Shown here: positions 32,691 to 45,800 of the stretch, piece after piece
Layout: each line of letters begins with the position of its first letter
How positions within the stretch are numbered: position 1 is the stretch's first letter
Source: Cyanophora paradoxa
Taxonomy: Eukaryota; Glaucocystophyceae; Cyanophorales; Cyanophoraceae
DNA length: 64,000 bases
Assembly (NCBI GenBank): GCA_004431415.1
Contig: QPMI01000535.1
Span: 124,001 to 188,000, forward strand
Direction of reading: 5' to 3'
The notes under the pieces: generated by a model
Database searches by the model: none
Told to the model about the DNA's origin: nothing
The model's input: the letters and a program-made list of their open reading frames with translations, nothing else
Made by a program: the position numbers and the translations under genes

Positions 32691-35600
32691 GTGGTACCTG
32701 TACCCCGGGGGGCCGGCCCCGGCTCAGATCCCGGGGGGTACACGGGACGGAGAGCAGGGGGGTACCAGGCCTCGAGGTCGGCGCCGACGAGCTGGAAGAC
32801 GCGCTGGAGGGGGGGAATGATCTGTCGGCCCGTCAGCACCCAGCCCGCCCCGGACCCACCCCGGGCACGCCCGCCCCGGACCCGCCCGCCCCACGGGGGC
32901 GCACGGCCTTGGTGATGTAGTAGGCGGCGTTGATGCGGGCGCCGCCCCCGGCCCCGCCCCCGGCCAGGGACGACCTGCAAGCAGGTTCCGATAAGAGGGG
33001 CGAGGGGGGCGCCGGGGCGGGGGCAAACGGGCCCGCCGGAGCCGAGTTGGGCGCGCAGGAACTCGTGCGGCGACATCACCTGCCGGCGCCCGCGCGTCAA
33101 GCGAGCTCAGGCTTCTGGAGCGAAGGCTCGGGGCGGGGCGGGGCGCGCGTGGTCGACGAGGCGGAAGTGGGCGGCGGGGCCGGCGACCACCACGTACGGC
33201 ACCCGCTCCCCGTACCTGCCAGAGATGTCAAATCCGATCCAGGGGCCCGGCTGGAGCCGACGGGGCGGAGCGGAGCGGGGCGGGGGGGCGGGGGGCACCG
33301 GGGCTCGGCGCGGGGGTCCCCCTTGACGGAGCGGACGGTGACGGCGGCCGCCGGCGGCAGCTGGCCCCGCCCGCTGCTGCGCGTCAGAGAGAGTGGAGAG
33401 AGAGAGAGGGGGAGAGAGGGAGACAGAGAGACAGAGAGAGAGGGAGAGGAAGAGAAGGGGGGCACCTGTAGGTGCCGAGGCGGACCTCGCGCGCGAAGAT
33501 CAGATCCTGCGCCGCGATCAGCTCAAATAAGGGGCGGGGCGGGGCGGGACGGGGCGGGCGGGGCGGGGGCGGGCCTGGAGGGAGACGCGGCCCGTCATGA
33601 TCTTCGTCCACTGCTTGCACAGGTACCGCTGCCCGCCCCGCCCCGTCAGCAGGCCAGACCCTGTAGAATCCCAAGGGAGGGAGGGAGGGGAGGGGAGGAG
33701 GGGGCGGCTGCCTAGGGGAGCGCGCCAGGAGCCTAGACTCTAGACTCCCAAGGGAGGGAGGGAGGGACGGGGGGAGGGAGGGGCGGCGCGCCTTGACGCG
33801 GGAGAGGTCGGGGTCGGAGAAGAGCAGCCGGATCGCCTTCTCCATGATCCGCTGCGAGGCGGGTCGGGCCGGGACGGGTCGGGACGAGACGGCGGGCGAG
33901 GAGAACGAAAAGAAAGAAAGGGGTGCGCGTGCGCGCGCGCGCACCTGCGTCGCACCGCACTGGTCCCGCCGGATCGCCTCGATGCCCTGCGAGCGGAGGT
34001 GAGTGGGGGCGATGATGAGGATGAGGAGGAGACGGAGTGCCTTGGCGTCGAAGACGGGTACGGCCTGGCCGGGGGCCTCGAAGGCGTGCCCCACGTAGCG
34101 CTTCTTCGTGATCAGCACGCACGGGTGGAACACCTTCTCCATCTGCGAGAGCGAAAGAAGAGCGAGGTCAGAGTTGGGCGACCCGGAGGGAGAGTTCGCG
34201 CCTTGGGGCTCGGGTCCGGGCGCCCGGGATCCAAATCTAGGGAATAGCCCAGTTGGATCTAAGAGGGCCGCCTCCGGATCCGAGGCCGTCCCGACGCAGA
34301 GGAGGGGGTGGGGGGAAGGGGGGGGGGGGGGTGATGGGTGGGGGAAGGGGGGGGGGTGGTGGTGGGCGAGGCGGCTCCACATTTAGACCCCGGGCGGCAT
34401 CCCCCGGGCCCTTGGGCTCGAAAGTGGGGCGGGCCTGGAGCTTGACGGGGCGGGGGTTCGCGGCGGTGACGGCGGCGGCGATCTCGGCCCCCACCCGGAA
34501 GGCCTCCTCCCGGCTCGCCCCCGGCACCAGCACGAACATGCTGCGGCGGCCCCGACGCTCAGACGGGCGGGCGCGGGCGCTGAGCGGAGATCTAGAGCCG
34601 CGGCGGGCGGGCGCGCCTGTCGGTGTCGCCGTAGACAACGCGGGCGTTCCAGCGGCCGGACTCCACCAGCGCGATCGCTCGCGTCAGCGTGTCCCGCCCC
34701 GCCTGCGCGGCCACGACATCGATGCGTGAGACCAGGGTCTGGACCTTGAATCCGACGATCTCATCGATCTAGCAGCGAGTTTATCCCGCCTGCAGATCGG
34801 GTCTAAGACGGGCGGCGCGGCAGGCCTCGACGATGGCGTCGGCGATCTCGGCGCAGGGCATGCGCCCCGAGAAGCCCGCCGCCGTGTACCTGGCCAGAAC
34901 GAGGCTTCAGACGGACGGGGCGGGGTGGAGGGTAGAGGAGGAGCGCGGGGCCGCCCGTACCCGTAGGTGACGTTGGCGATCATCTTCAGCCCGAACTGCC
35001 TGCTCGAGCGCCCCCGACTCTCAGCAGGGGTGAGGAGGGAGAGGGAAGGGAGAGGGGCGGGGCGGGGCGGGGCGGGCCGGGCGTTGAGCATGCGGTGGAG
35101 GACGGGGTCCCCCCTCGCCTCCTTCATCGCCCGCTTCACCTGAGGGGGAGGGGCTCAGGAGGAGGGAGGGAGGGAGGGGGGGGAGGGGGCGGGCGGGCCA
35201 TGACGCGGGTGTCGAGGATCTCGCGGAGCATGCGCGGCAGCACCCCGGCCCGCACTGCCCGGAGGCCGGTCAGAGGAGATGGCGCGGGGTGGGCGCGGAG
35301 GGAGGGCGCGGGGCCACCCTCGGGCTTGACGAAGAGGGTGCCGTTGGGCGAGGCGTAGATCGCCTCCTCCAGCTCCCCCAGCGCCCCTAAGGAAGATAAG
35401 CAGGCGGGGAGAAGGCGGAGGCGGAGGCGGGGGTGGAGTTGGTGGGGGCGGACCCTTCGGGGGGCAGTAGCGGGGGTCGACCCCGAGGCGCCGGGGGCGC
35501 CCCGCCGCCGGCCCGCCCAGCTGCGGTTGCGAGGGCGCGTGAGGCCCGAAGAGGAGGAAGGGCGGGGAGGGGCGGGGAGGGGCGGGGAGGGGCGGGGAGG

Positions 35601-38600
35601 GGCGGGGCGGGCCTTGCCGAGGCAGGTGGAGAAGCAGAGGTTGTACGCGATCACCATCGAGGGGTACAGCGACTGCCCGGGGCGTGTAAGAAGGTAGAGG
35701 GGAGGAAGGGGGGGGGGGGGGGGGAGGAGGGGGCGGGGGCGCCTGGAAGTCGAAGACGATGACGGGGGAAGTGTAGAAGCGGCTCTCCGGCTCCATCACC
35801 TGAGGGGGGAAGAAAGAGAGACTAAGACGAGAAGGGGGGCGACGCGGAGGAAGAGGGGAGAGGGGAGAGGGGACCATGGGGATGCACTCGACGGCCGGCT
35901 GCGCCTCCACCTGCCCGCCCCGCCCGGCGTCACGCGAGGCAGGCGCCTGGGAGCGCGCGGGAGAGAGAAAGGGACGCCTGGCTCGCCTGGGCCTTGCTCG
36001 GGGAGAGGAGGAGGTAGTTCTGGGGCTTGGCGAGCCGCAGCATCATCGACTCCACCCGGTACTGCCCGCCCCGGTGAGAGGTGGGAGGCGGCGGGGCCAG
36101 CCGCGGGCGAGGGGCGGCGGTGCGAGAGAGGACCCGGGGCCCGCGGGCAGCGCGACTCTCCCCTAGCTCAGCTAGCTCCCTAGCTCCCTCGGACGGCGGG
36201 ACTCTCTCCTAGCTTCCCAGCTCGCCGTGGGGACCCCTTCCCGTCGGACCTGGGAGCCGCGGGCGAGGACGGCGAAGAAGTCGATGCCGAAGGTGCGCGC
36301 CAGCTCCGACGTCCGCCGCACCTGCCCGCCGCGTCGCGCGGGGCCGGGAGGAGGGGGGCGGGGGGAGAGGGGCCAGCAACAGCCAGCCGCGTCGTGCGGC
36401 CAGCGAGTCTCGTTTCAAGCGGACATCTTCGCCGCGCCTCGCAGCCAGCCAGCAGCTCTAGCCTCGGGCGGGGCGGGGCGGGGCGGGGCGGGGCGGGGGC
36501 GGACGAGGTCGACGGCCTCGAGGATGGCGAGCGTCGCCCGCGCCCGCTGCCTGCGCGCCCGTGGCGTGAGGGCGCGAAGGAGGCCGAGGGACGGCCGCTT
36601 GAGGGACGGGGCCGGCGCACGCGTAGTAGCGGGCGACGCGCCAGCGGGGCGGGGCCGGCCTCCCCGCCGCGGGGTCCGGGGGCGCCCCCGGCGCGCCCCG
36701 CCACCACCGCGTCAGCACCGAGAAGGGGTAGTGCGGCAGCCGCGTCTGGGGGGGGCCCTCAGGCGGCGAGGAAGGGGGGGGAGGGGGCGAGAAGGGGGTG
36801 CCTTGAGGAGGTGCCAGGCGACGTTCTCGAGGGAGTACATGTTCAGCTTGAGCTCCCCCCGCATCAGCCGCCACACGTTCAGCACGTGCCTGCCGGAGAT
36901 CAGGCCAGGGAGAAGGGGAATGGATAGGGGCGGACCGGCCGGAGATGTGGACGCCCGTCGCGTGGTCGACGCCGTACGCGTCCTCGCGGCGCTCGAGGGG
37001 CGTCGTCAGCCCCGGCGACCGCGAGAGCTCCCTACCCGCAGCGAGGGGAGGGTTGTTAGGCTAAGAGGAGAGGGCCAATAGGGTCGGAGGCGCAGAGCAT
37101 GCACCGCTGGAGGTCGATGCCGAGGGCCGGGGCGCGCTCGAGGAGGTACCCCAGCGAGCCGCCCTGCACCTCGTACCCCGCCAGCACGTCCGGGTCCATC
37201 CCCCGCACCAGCTCCACGAACCCTGGGGGTACGCCGTTTAGACGACAGACTAAAAGGAAAGCGAAAGGGGTACCCCGGAAGAGGGCGGGCTCGTCGGGGA
37301 AGGAGCGGGCGTCGGAGAAGGGCTCGCCGGGGTACTCCAATTTCCAGGCGGCCCGGGCTCCCGGCCCCGTCGGTGGGGGCGGGGCGGGCGGGCGGGGCGG
37401 GGGCGGGGGCATGGGGTCCGAGGGGGCGGCGGGGGCGGGAGCAGAGGCGTCCGAAGCCGACGGGGCAGGGGCCGGCGGCTGAGCCGGCGGGGGCGGGGGC
37501 TCGGGGGGCTCCGGGGGCGGGGTGCAGGGCTCGACCAGGAGGATGCCGAGGCGGGGCCGGTACTGCCCCGGCCCGTGCCCCGCCCGGTCCTGCAGCTCCT
37601 CCTTCAGAAAGGAAACGCAAAGAAGGAGGAAAGCAAGGGAAGGGGAGGAGGATACGCGCCTGTTCGGCGTCGTCGTGGACGGCGTACACGATTGCCGCCA
37701 CCGCGTCCGCCCGGGGGTCGGGCCTGATGGGGGTACACGATCAGCGAAGGGGGAAGGGGAGGAGGGGCGGCCGGCGGCGCACCGAAGCTCGCCGCGCGTG
37801 TTGGCGTGCACCTCGATGCTGCCGGAGAGGTCACAGAAGGCGAAGAAGGGGCGAAGCGAAGGGGAAAGGAGGCTTGCCTCAGGAGGGTGAGGAACTGGCC
37901 GACGTGGTGCGGCTTCGGCGGCTCTCGCGGGGCCCCCGCCCCGCCCTCCGACGGCCCTGTACCCCCCGAGGACCCCTCCGACCGGGCCGCGCCCGAGCCG
38001 CCGGCCGAAGCGGCGGCGGCGGCGCCGCCCGCCGAGGAGCGCGCAGGCGACTCGGCGGTGGGGCGGGAGGCCGGGGCGCCGCCGCCGCCGCCCCCGCCGA
38101 AGAAGTACCCCCGGTTGATGGAGCCGCGGTACCCCTCCGAGTACTTGGGCGAGGGCGGCCGCTCCCGCTCCGGCGTCTCCGGGTCGACGCCCCCGGCGCC
38201 GCCCTCCGCCCGGGCCCGCTTCGGCGGCGTGCCCCTGCGCTCTAGTGGTTAGTTCAGGGCGGACGTCGCGGGAGGGAGGGTAGGAGGGGGCGCGGCTCTA
38301 GATCTCTCGCACCTCGCCTCCTCCTCCTCCTGCCCTCCTTTTTGGTTCGCCGCCGCCTCGCCCGCCGCCGCCGCTTGGAGCGGTCTTGGAGCGGTCTTGG
38401 AGCGCTTGGAGGCGGTGGAGGCGGCGGCGGCGACGCGCTTGGACAGCAGCGAGAGGCGCGCGCTGCGGCGGCCGGCGCGGGGCCCCGTCAGCAGCGAGAG
38501 CTGCGGAGCGAGGAAAGGTTCAGCTGGGACGAGCAGGTCTCATAGACGGGGCGGGGCGGGGCGGGGGCGCGGGCCTGGGTGCCGCCGTCGGCGAAGGGGG

Positions 38601-41600
38601 CCGGGTCGTTGGCGCCGGTGCCCCGGCCCCCGCCAGCACCAGCCGCCCGTACGAGTCCACGCGCTCCGCCTGCACCGGTAACCGTTTCTTAGGACGGTCC
38701 ACGTTTTCTTAGGGCGCAAGGGGGTACGGGCTTTGACGGCGCTGCGCTGGGAGGCGGCGAGGAGCCCCTCGGCCTCGCGCTCGAGCCACGCCCGCGCCTC
38801 CCGCCCCGTCGGCGGCGCCCTCCGCGCCGGCGTCAGCGCGTACACCCGCGTCCTGCACCCGGTTCAGAGAAGCGGGGCGGGGAGGGTGGGGCGGGGCGGA
38901 GCGGAGCGGGCGCCTAAAAGGCCGCTAAGGGCGCTAGAAGAGTGCGGGGCGAGGCGGGGCGGGGCGGGCGCCTGGGGGGGGCGTCTCGCCGAGGGCCAGG
39001 AGCCCGCGCCAGTGGGCGAGGCCGCGGGGCCCCGGCAGCGGCGGCAGGCCCCTCCGCTCCCGCGCCCTCGCCACCGTCAACCGCGTGTCGAACCTGAGCG
39101 AGGGGGGTGAGGTGTTGGGGGGTGGAGGGTGGAGGGGGGAAGGAAAGGGGGTAGGGCACTCGGGGAGGGCGGGGGTCTCGGTGGAGGGTACGCGGAAGTC
39201 GCGCCCTGCGAAGTGGCGCGGGCGCGCCGGCACGTCCCGCCGGTCCCCGTAGTATGGCTCCTGCGTCGTCCGAGCCAGAAGGGTCAGATGAGCCCCAGCA
39301 GTAGTTCAGGCGAGCCCGACGCGCCTCGTGGGCGATGTGGGGCAGGCCGTAGGAGCGGAAGGTCGCGGGGAGGTCGGCGCGGGAGGGCGGGTCGACGGCC
39401 GGCCGCAGCGCGAAGAGGGGCGTCGAGGGGGCGCGCTGGGGCGCCGGCCGCGGGGCCGGAGCCGGAGGCTCAACCACGGCAAGCGAGGGGGACGGGGTGG
39501 AGGGGGAGGGGGAGGAGCCGGCGCCCTCGGCGGGGGCGGGGGGCGGGGAGGGCGGCAGCGGGGGTGGAGGCGCGGGCTGAACGGGAGGGGGAGGGGGAAG
39601 GGCCGGTCCGCGGATGAAGCGGGGAGGGGGAGTGCTGGGCCACGGGCCCGGCGGGGTGGAGTCGGGGGAGAGGGGGTGAGCTGCGGCCGGGGGGGTAGAC
39701 GGATCCTTGGCCCGGGGCGTCGAAGTAGGAGGTACAGGGGCGGGGCGGGAGCGGGGGGCGGCGGCGGCGTCTCCGGGATTTCGATGGGGTCGGGTGGACC
39801 GGGGTGGGAGGGGCCGGTCGACGGGGTCCTGGGTACAGGGGCGGAAGCGGAGGGAGGGGGGGCGGAGTCTCCGGGATCTCGATGGACGCGGGGGGCGCCG
39901 GTGCGGAGTGCGCCGGGCGCGGGGGGCTGGCCGGAGAGGCCACGTCGATGACCTCGTAAGGGGCCGGGCGGGGCGGCGGCGTGCCGGGAAGGTGGGCGGG
40001 GCGGGGCGGGGCGGAGGCCCGGGCCGGAGAGGGGGGTACCGGGGAGATCCCCGCCTCCTCGAGGGCGGCGGCGAGGGTCCGGAAGGGCCGCTGCGGCGTG
40101 CCGAGGGGCGTACCCCCAGCCGCCCGCGGCGCCCCCGGCGAGCCCCGGGGCGGCGCGGGGGGCCCCGCCTCGGCCTCTGCTTCGGCCATCTCCGCGTCCT
40201 CCTCCGCCTCGGGCAAAGGAGGGAAGGCGTCGCCGGGGCGGCCGGCGGACGCGTCGGCGGGCCCCGCGGCCCCCGCGCGCGAAGCCGCCGCCGGCGTCCT
40301 CCTCCTCCTCCTCAAGCTCTTCCCTTGCGCCCTGGACGGCCGCCCGAGGGCGGGCGGGGGCCCCGGGCCGCCTTCGGGCGGATTCCGACCGCCCAGGCCC
40401 CCCCTCCTCCCCCCCCTCCCCCTCGGGCTCCTCGACCTCGTCCCCCGCCCCCTGCGGAGCCTCAGCGGCGCAGCGGCGCAGGCGCGGGCGGGCCGCCGTT
40501 GATCGATCGCTCGCGCACCCCCTCCGCCTCCTCCCCGTCCTCCCCGCCCCCCGCCTCCTCCTCCCCGTGTTGGACCTCCTCCGCCGCCTCCTGCGGGGCG
40601 CCCTGCGGCTCGTCTCCTCCCTCCGAGCCGCGCGAGGCGGGGCGGGGCTGGAAACGCACCGCGGGGCCCGCCTCCACTTCCTCGTCCTCTTCCTCCTCGT
40701 CGACGATTACCTCCACGTGGCCGTCCCCGCCCCCCTCCTCGCCCTCCTCCACATCGTCGCCGCCGCCGGCCTCCTCCGCCTCCGCGGGCGGGCGCCGCGG
40801 CCGCCGCGGCGAGGCCGAGGCGGCGGAGGCGGCGGCGGCCTCCGGCGCCGGGCGGAGGTCCAGGGCGTAGCGGGGGACGGGGAGAGCCCTGCGCCGCCGG
40901 CCTCAGGCGGGTCGAGGGTCGAGGGGCGAGGGGCGAGGGAGGGGGGCGGACCCTTGGAGGGCGTCCGCCGCGCGCGGGGCGTCCTGCGCGCCCGAGCGGC
41001 GGCCGCGGCGCCTCCTCCTCCCGCTCCTCTTTTTCCGCCGCCTCCGCCTCCGCCTCCGCCTCCTCCATCTCGACCTCCTCGTACCCCTCCCCAGCGTCCT
41101 CGGGGAGCCGCTGTCCCCGCCCCTCTGCCGCCCCCGCTGCCGCCCCCGGACCCGCGCCAGGAGCCGGCCCCGCCGTAGCTTCCGCCGCCTCCGCCGCCGC
41201 CGCTCCGGCGCGCGCGCGAGCCCCGCGCCGAGCCGCCGCTGCTGCTGCCGCCGCCGCTGCCTCCGGGGCTGCCCCTGTCCCGCCTCTCAAGCACCAGGTC
41301 CTGCGCGGCTTGTTAGCGCACGGAAAGCTTTATGGACCTCCGACTTCGTTCGCTCGCACCTCGTCCTCGTCGCTGAGGAGGTCGCCCTGCCCCTCCTCGT
41401 CCTCCTCGTTCTCCTCCTCCGCGTCCTCGGCCGCCCTGCGCGCCTCCGCCGCCGCCGCCGCCTCGAAGCCCTGCGGGGCCCCATTCTAAGAGGCGGGGAG
41501 AAGGGGGGGAAGAGAGGGCGGCGCACGCGGAACTTGGGGACGTAGAAGTGGGGCCCGGCGCGCTCCTCGGCCGGCCCGAGCGGCTCGAACGCGCCCTCCA

Positions 41601-42762
41601 CCGCGTCGAAGAAGTGGCGCACGTAGAACGTGTCTGCCGCCCCCGCCGCCCCGGTGCTCTCAGGGAGGGAGGAAGAGGGAAGGGCGCGCTGCGATAGGAG
41701 ACGCCGCGGCGCACCGGCGTCGAGCCGCGGTGTCGGAGCGGCCGCGAGGCCGGGGCCGCCCCGCCTGCCGCCGCCGCCCATCCGATCAGATTGGTCAGAT
41801 CACATCAGATCCGATCCGAACGCAGCGGACCGGAGGGCGGCGTAGGGGAGGACGCGGCAGCGGCGCTCGACGGAGGCGACCGGGTTCTTGTCCGTGTGGT
41901 CCGACGCGAAGAGCTCCCTGCACGGGCGAGGGCGCGTGAGGCGCGGGCCGGGCTCGGCCGAGAAGGTTTCTACCGGTGGCATCTCTAGCTACGGCCACAG
42001 AGGGCGAGGGGCGGGGCCCGTCTCTCGCGAGGGGCGGGGCCCGTCTCTATCTACCGGCGGCGGGACATTTCTAGCTGGCAGCGGGCGGGCGGGCGGGCGG
42101 GCGGGCGGGCGGGCGGGCGCACTGGTCGCCGTGGAGGCCGGGGACGCGCCCCAGCGACGTGTCCTCCGGCCGGTAGAACCACCGCACCTGCGCACGCACC
42201 AGGGGGTACGGGCTCAGACGGGGGGGAGGAGGGGGGGAGGGGGAAGGGGGGGCGCCTCCATCCAGTCTTCAGGCCAGTCCTCGTCCTCCTCCTCCTCCTG
42301 GCCTCGGCCGCCGAGCAGCCCGGGGCCGAAGTCCCGCCAGAGGCGCACCACGCGCGCCACCGGCGGCGGCGGCCGCGCCGGCGCCGGCCCCGACTCCGAG
42401 CCCTGCATGGGCTCATCAAGGGAAGGAGGGTGGGGGTGGATACAAAAGACAGAACAGACGCGCGCCTCCTCGCTGCCCCCCGCGTCCTCCTCCTCCCCCT
42501 CGAGGCGCGTGAGTAGGACGCAGTCCCCGGGGCGGATCCAGGCCCCGCTCGGGATGCGCGCCCGCGCGAGGCGGCGCCGCCCACCGCCCACACCGGCCCC
42601 GCCGCCGCCTCCTCCGCCGCGCAGGCGGCTGCGGCGGGGGCGGCGGGGCGGGCCGGTGCCGGCTCGTCCTCCTCGGCGGCGTCGGAGGGCGGCGGGGCCG
42701 GCGGCGGGGCGCGGGGGAGCGCCCGTGGGAGCCGCGCCCGTGGGAGCCGCGGCCGGGGCCGG

Positions 42763-42801
<39 letters not shown>

Positions 42802-45800
42802 GGGCGGCGCGGCGGGCGAGGGCGGCCTGCTCCTCGCGGACGCGGGCGGGCGAGGGCGGCTCGGGGACTGAGGGCGGCACCGAGCTGCCCGAGGAGGAGG
42901 CGGGGGAGACGGGGGAGGGCGGGCGGCGGCGCGGAGGGGAGGCGGCCCCCGCCGGGCTCACAGCCTGTGGCCGGCCGAGGCTCGGGGGCCTGCTCCAGAC
43001 GAGGACGGGCGAGGACGGGGAGAGCGGCGTGGGGGGCACGATCTCCCCCGAGCGCCCCGCCTCGGACCCGGCCTCCGCCTCCTCGAAGGCCGCCGGGGCG
43101 CCTCGGCGCTCCGCCTCCGGGCGGCGCGGCGGGCTTCCCGGATCCTCGAAGAGGCATCCGAGGCTGGCGGCCGGGCCGGCCCGGCCCCCGCTTCCGCCCC
43201 CGCCCCCGCCGCCCTCCTCCGCCTCGCCGCCCTCCGCTTCCCGGGCGCGCGTGCGGCTGCGGGCGCGCGGGGCCGGCGCAGGCCACTCCGGCTCCTCGCC
43301 GGCCGCCGCCGCCGCCGCCGACGACGCCGCTCCCGCCCGCCGCCGCCGCCGCCGCCGCTGTAGTTGATGCGGTCCAACTCGGCCTGCTGCCGCGCCCTCC
43401 GCCGCCACTGCCGCCGGAGCGTGAGGGAGGGCGGGGATGGGGCGGGGCGGGACGGGGTGGGGTAGGACCTGCTGGTAGCGGGGGTCGGCCTTGGACTTGA
43501 AGCGGGGCACGGCGGGCGGGGCGGGCGGGGCCCGCGGGGCGACGAGCGGCGCCAGGTTCGAGATGGCTGGGGAGGGCGGGAAGGCGGGGGCGGCCGTGCG
43601 GGGCGCGCGGGGCGCGGCGCCGCCGGCACGAAGGCCGCCGCCGGGGCACGCGGGCGGGGGCGGCAGGCAGCGGGGCGGACGCATGGGACGAGGCCGGAGC
43701 CGGCGCGGGCGGGCGGGAGGAGGAGGAGGATGCGGCGGCGGGGCGGGGGCGGGGGCGGGGCCGGCGGAGGCGGAGCGGGGGCGGAAGGGGAGGCCCCAGG
43801 CGGCGCCGGCGGGGCGGGCGGAGGGGGCGCTGGTGCGGGGCGCGGGGCCGGCGCCGGCGTCGGGACCGCGTCCTCGTCCGACGAGCCGGCGGCCGCCGCG
43901 CGCCCGCGCCCTGAAGGCGGTCAGGCCGCAGGAGGAGGAGGAGGAGGGGGGGGGCGTGGGCGGGGACGGGGCGCACGTGGGACCCCGGGGCCCGCGCTGA
44001 CGACGGCGATGGGGAGTGCGCAGTAGCGCTTGCGCCCGGCCGGCGCCGGCGCCGGCGCCGGCGCCGCGGGCGCCCCCGCAGAAGCGTCGCGCCCCGCTTG
44101 CGGGCGGGGCGGGGTCCCTTGGCCCCGGCCCTCCGCTCCTTGCGCCCATCGCCCCCCGCCCCCGCCCCTCCTCCTCGTCCTCCTCGTCCCCGGCCCCGTC
44201 GTACTGCGGGATGCGCCTCGCCGCCTCCGGAGGCGGCCCCTCCCCTCGCGCCGTCTCCCTGCGCCAGATCAGAGAGCGTCCCCGGCCGGACTCGAGCCGG
44301 CGCACCGCATCTCGTCCGCCTCGCGCTGCGAGAAGATCGCCCCGTCGACGGCGCCCGCCGCCGGCTCCTGCTCTCCGGCTTCCTGGGGGAAAGGTCAAGG
44401 TGAAAGGGGTGGGGGGAGGGACAGGGGGTACGGGCTCGCCTCGCCGTCCTCTAGCTCTCGGTCGTACCCCTCGTCCCACCGCACGTCCGGCGGGGCCTCC
44501 TGCGCCCGGATCAGCGACCCTGTACCCCCCGCCCCAGGGGCCGCGGCGCGCGGGCCGCGCGCCTCGCCGCCGGCGCCGGCGCCGTCCCCGCCGCCCCGCA
44601 TCCAGTCCAGGATGCCGCCAAGCTCCTCCTCCTCGGCCTGCTGGGGGGTACGTCAGGGTACAAAGGGGCGCGGGCGGGGCACGGCACCTGCGAGGCCCGG
44701 GCGAGGGCCGCCTCGTCGACAAACGGGCCGCCGCCGCCGCCGCCTTGGGGCGGACCCTCGCTGCTGCGCCGCGCCGCCGTCTGCTGCGAGAGCGCCGCCG
44801 CCGCCGCCGCCGCCGCCGCCCACCACTCGTCCTCGTCCTGGGGCGAAGTGAGCGAAGCGGGGGATGGGGTGGAGGCGGCGGCGCGGGGGTACCGGGTCGG
44901 TCGGCGCCGGCTCGGGCGGGGCGGGGCGGGCGGGGCGGGCGGGGCGGGGCGGGGCGAGGCGGCGCGGTCTGCTGCGGAGGGCCAGGCTCGGCTGCCCCCG
45001 CCGGGCCCGGTCGCCCCGTCCTCCCCGTGGAAGTCCGCCTCGTTGGAGGGGGCACGGCCTCGGGCGCGAAGGCCCCGGCGCGGGGGCGGCGGGGCCCGGG
45101 GCGGTGACCTGCGCGGCGGGAGGGGGCGAGTGGTCAAGCGCGGGGCGGCGTGCACGCGCCTCCGGGGCCGAGGAAAGGCGCACGGGTCGGGCGAGGGCGG
45201 CGCCGGCGGCGGCTGCGGGCCCCGGGCGGCGTCGAGGCGGCGGCGGCGGCTGCCTCCAGGAACGGGTTGCTCCACACGAACCTGCCCCGAGAGGGGGGTA
45301 TGAGAAGAAGCCCGGGGAATGGCGGGGGAGGGGGGGGGAGGCGCGCGGCGGGTGTACCCCGCGTCTGGATCCTCCGGCTCCTCTTCCTCTCCCTCCCCGG
45401 CCGGCGCCGGCCGTTTCCGCTGCAGGGCGGGCGGCGGCGGTGGCGGTGGGGGCGGCGGCGGCGGGGCAGGCGGCTCTAGGCCCCCGGGGGCCCGTTCTCG
45501 GCGCGTCGGTCCTGCCGGCGCGGGTCGAGGACGGATCAAGAGAACAAGTGGCCCTGTGGCGATTCGAACCTGCGACGCGACCTCGTGCAGGCGGGCGCGG
45601 AGCGCGCGGGCGGCGGCCGTGGGCGGCGCCGGCGCCCGCGGCTGCGACTCAGGCGCCTCGGGCTGCGAGGCCAGTCCCGCCTGTCCCGCCGGGTCAGCGG
45701 TAAGGGAGACGAGGGGTACGCTGTTCTGCAAGGCGCGCCTGGCGCCGGCGCTCGCGGTCCTCGTCCCACATCGCCGCGAGGCTCTGCACCAGCTTCGTCT

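Larger units (their letters stand above)
32930..37815 (-). other. REV3: REV3 polymerase catalytic core exons
   Basis: Contains motif A (SLYPS, split from FDFQ by an intron at 35673-35742), the Lys-bearing fingers helix (MIANVTYGY), motif C (YGDTDS, split by an intron at 34541-34616), the downstream KKRYVGHAFEAPGQ block, LIFAREVRLGTY and GERVPYVVVAGP. All metal-binding Asp residues of motifs A and C are present, so an active polymerase is expected. Confidence 0.9.

Noticed and set aside
33660-33770. Possible small insertion with repeated CCCAAGGGAGGGAGGGA
   Set aside because: The repeat is part of a low-complexity GGGA-rich intron context in REV3, so direct repeats are expected by chance.
45535-45600. 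tRNA-like B-box (GGTTCGAATCG on the minus strand)
   Set aside because: No A-box or cloverleaf could be formed. It lies at an exon/intron edge of REV3 (...LHEVASQ).
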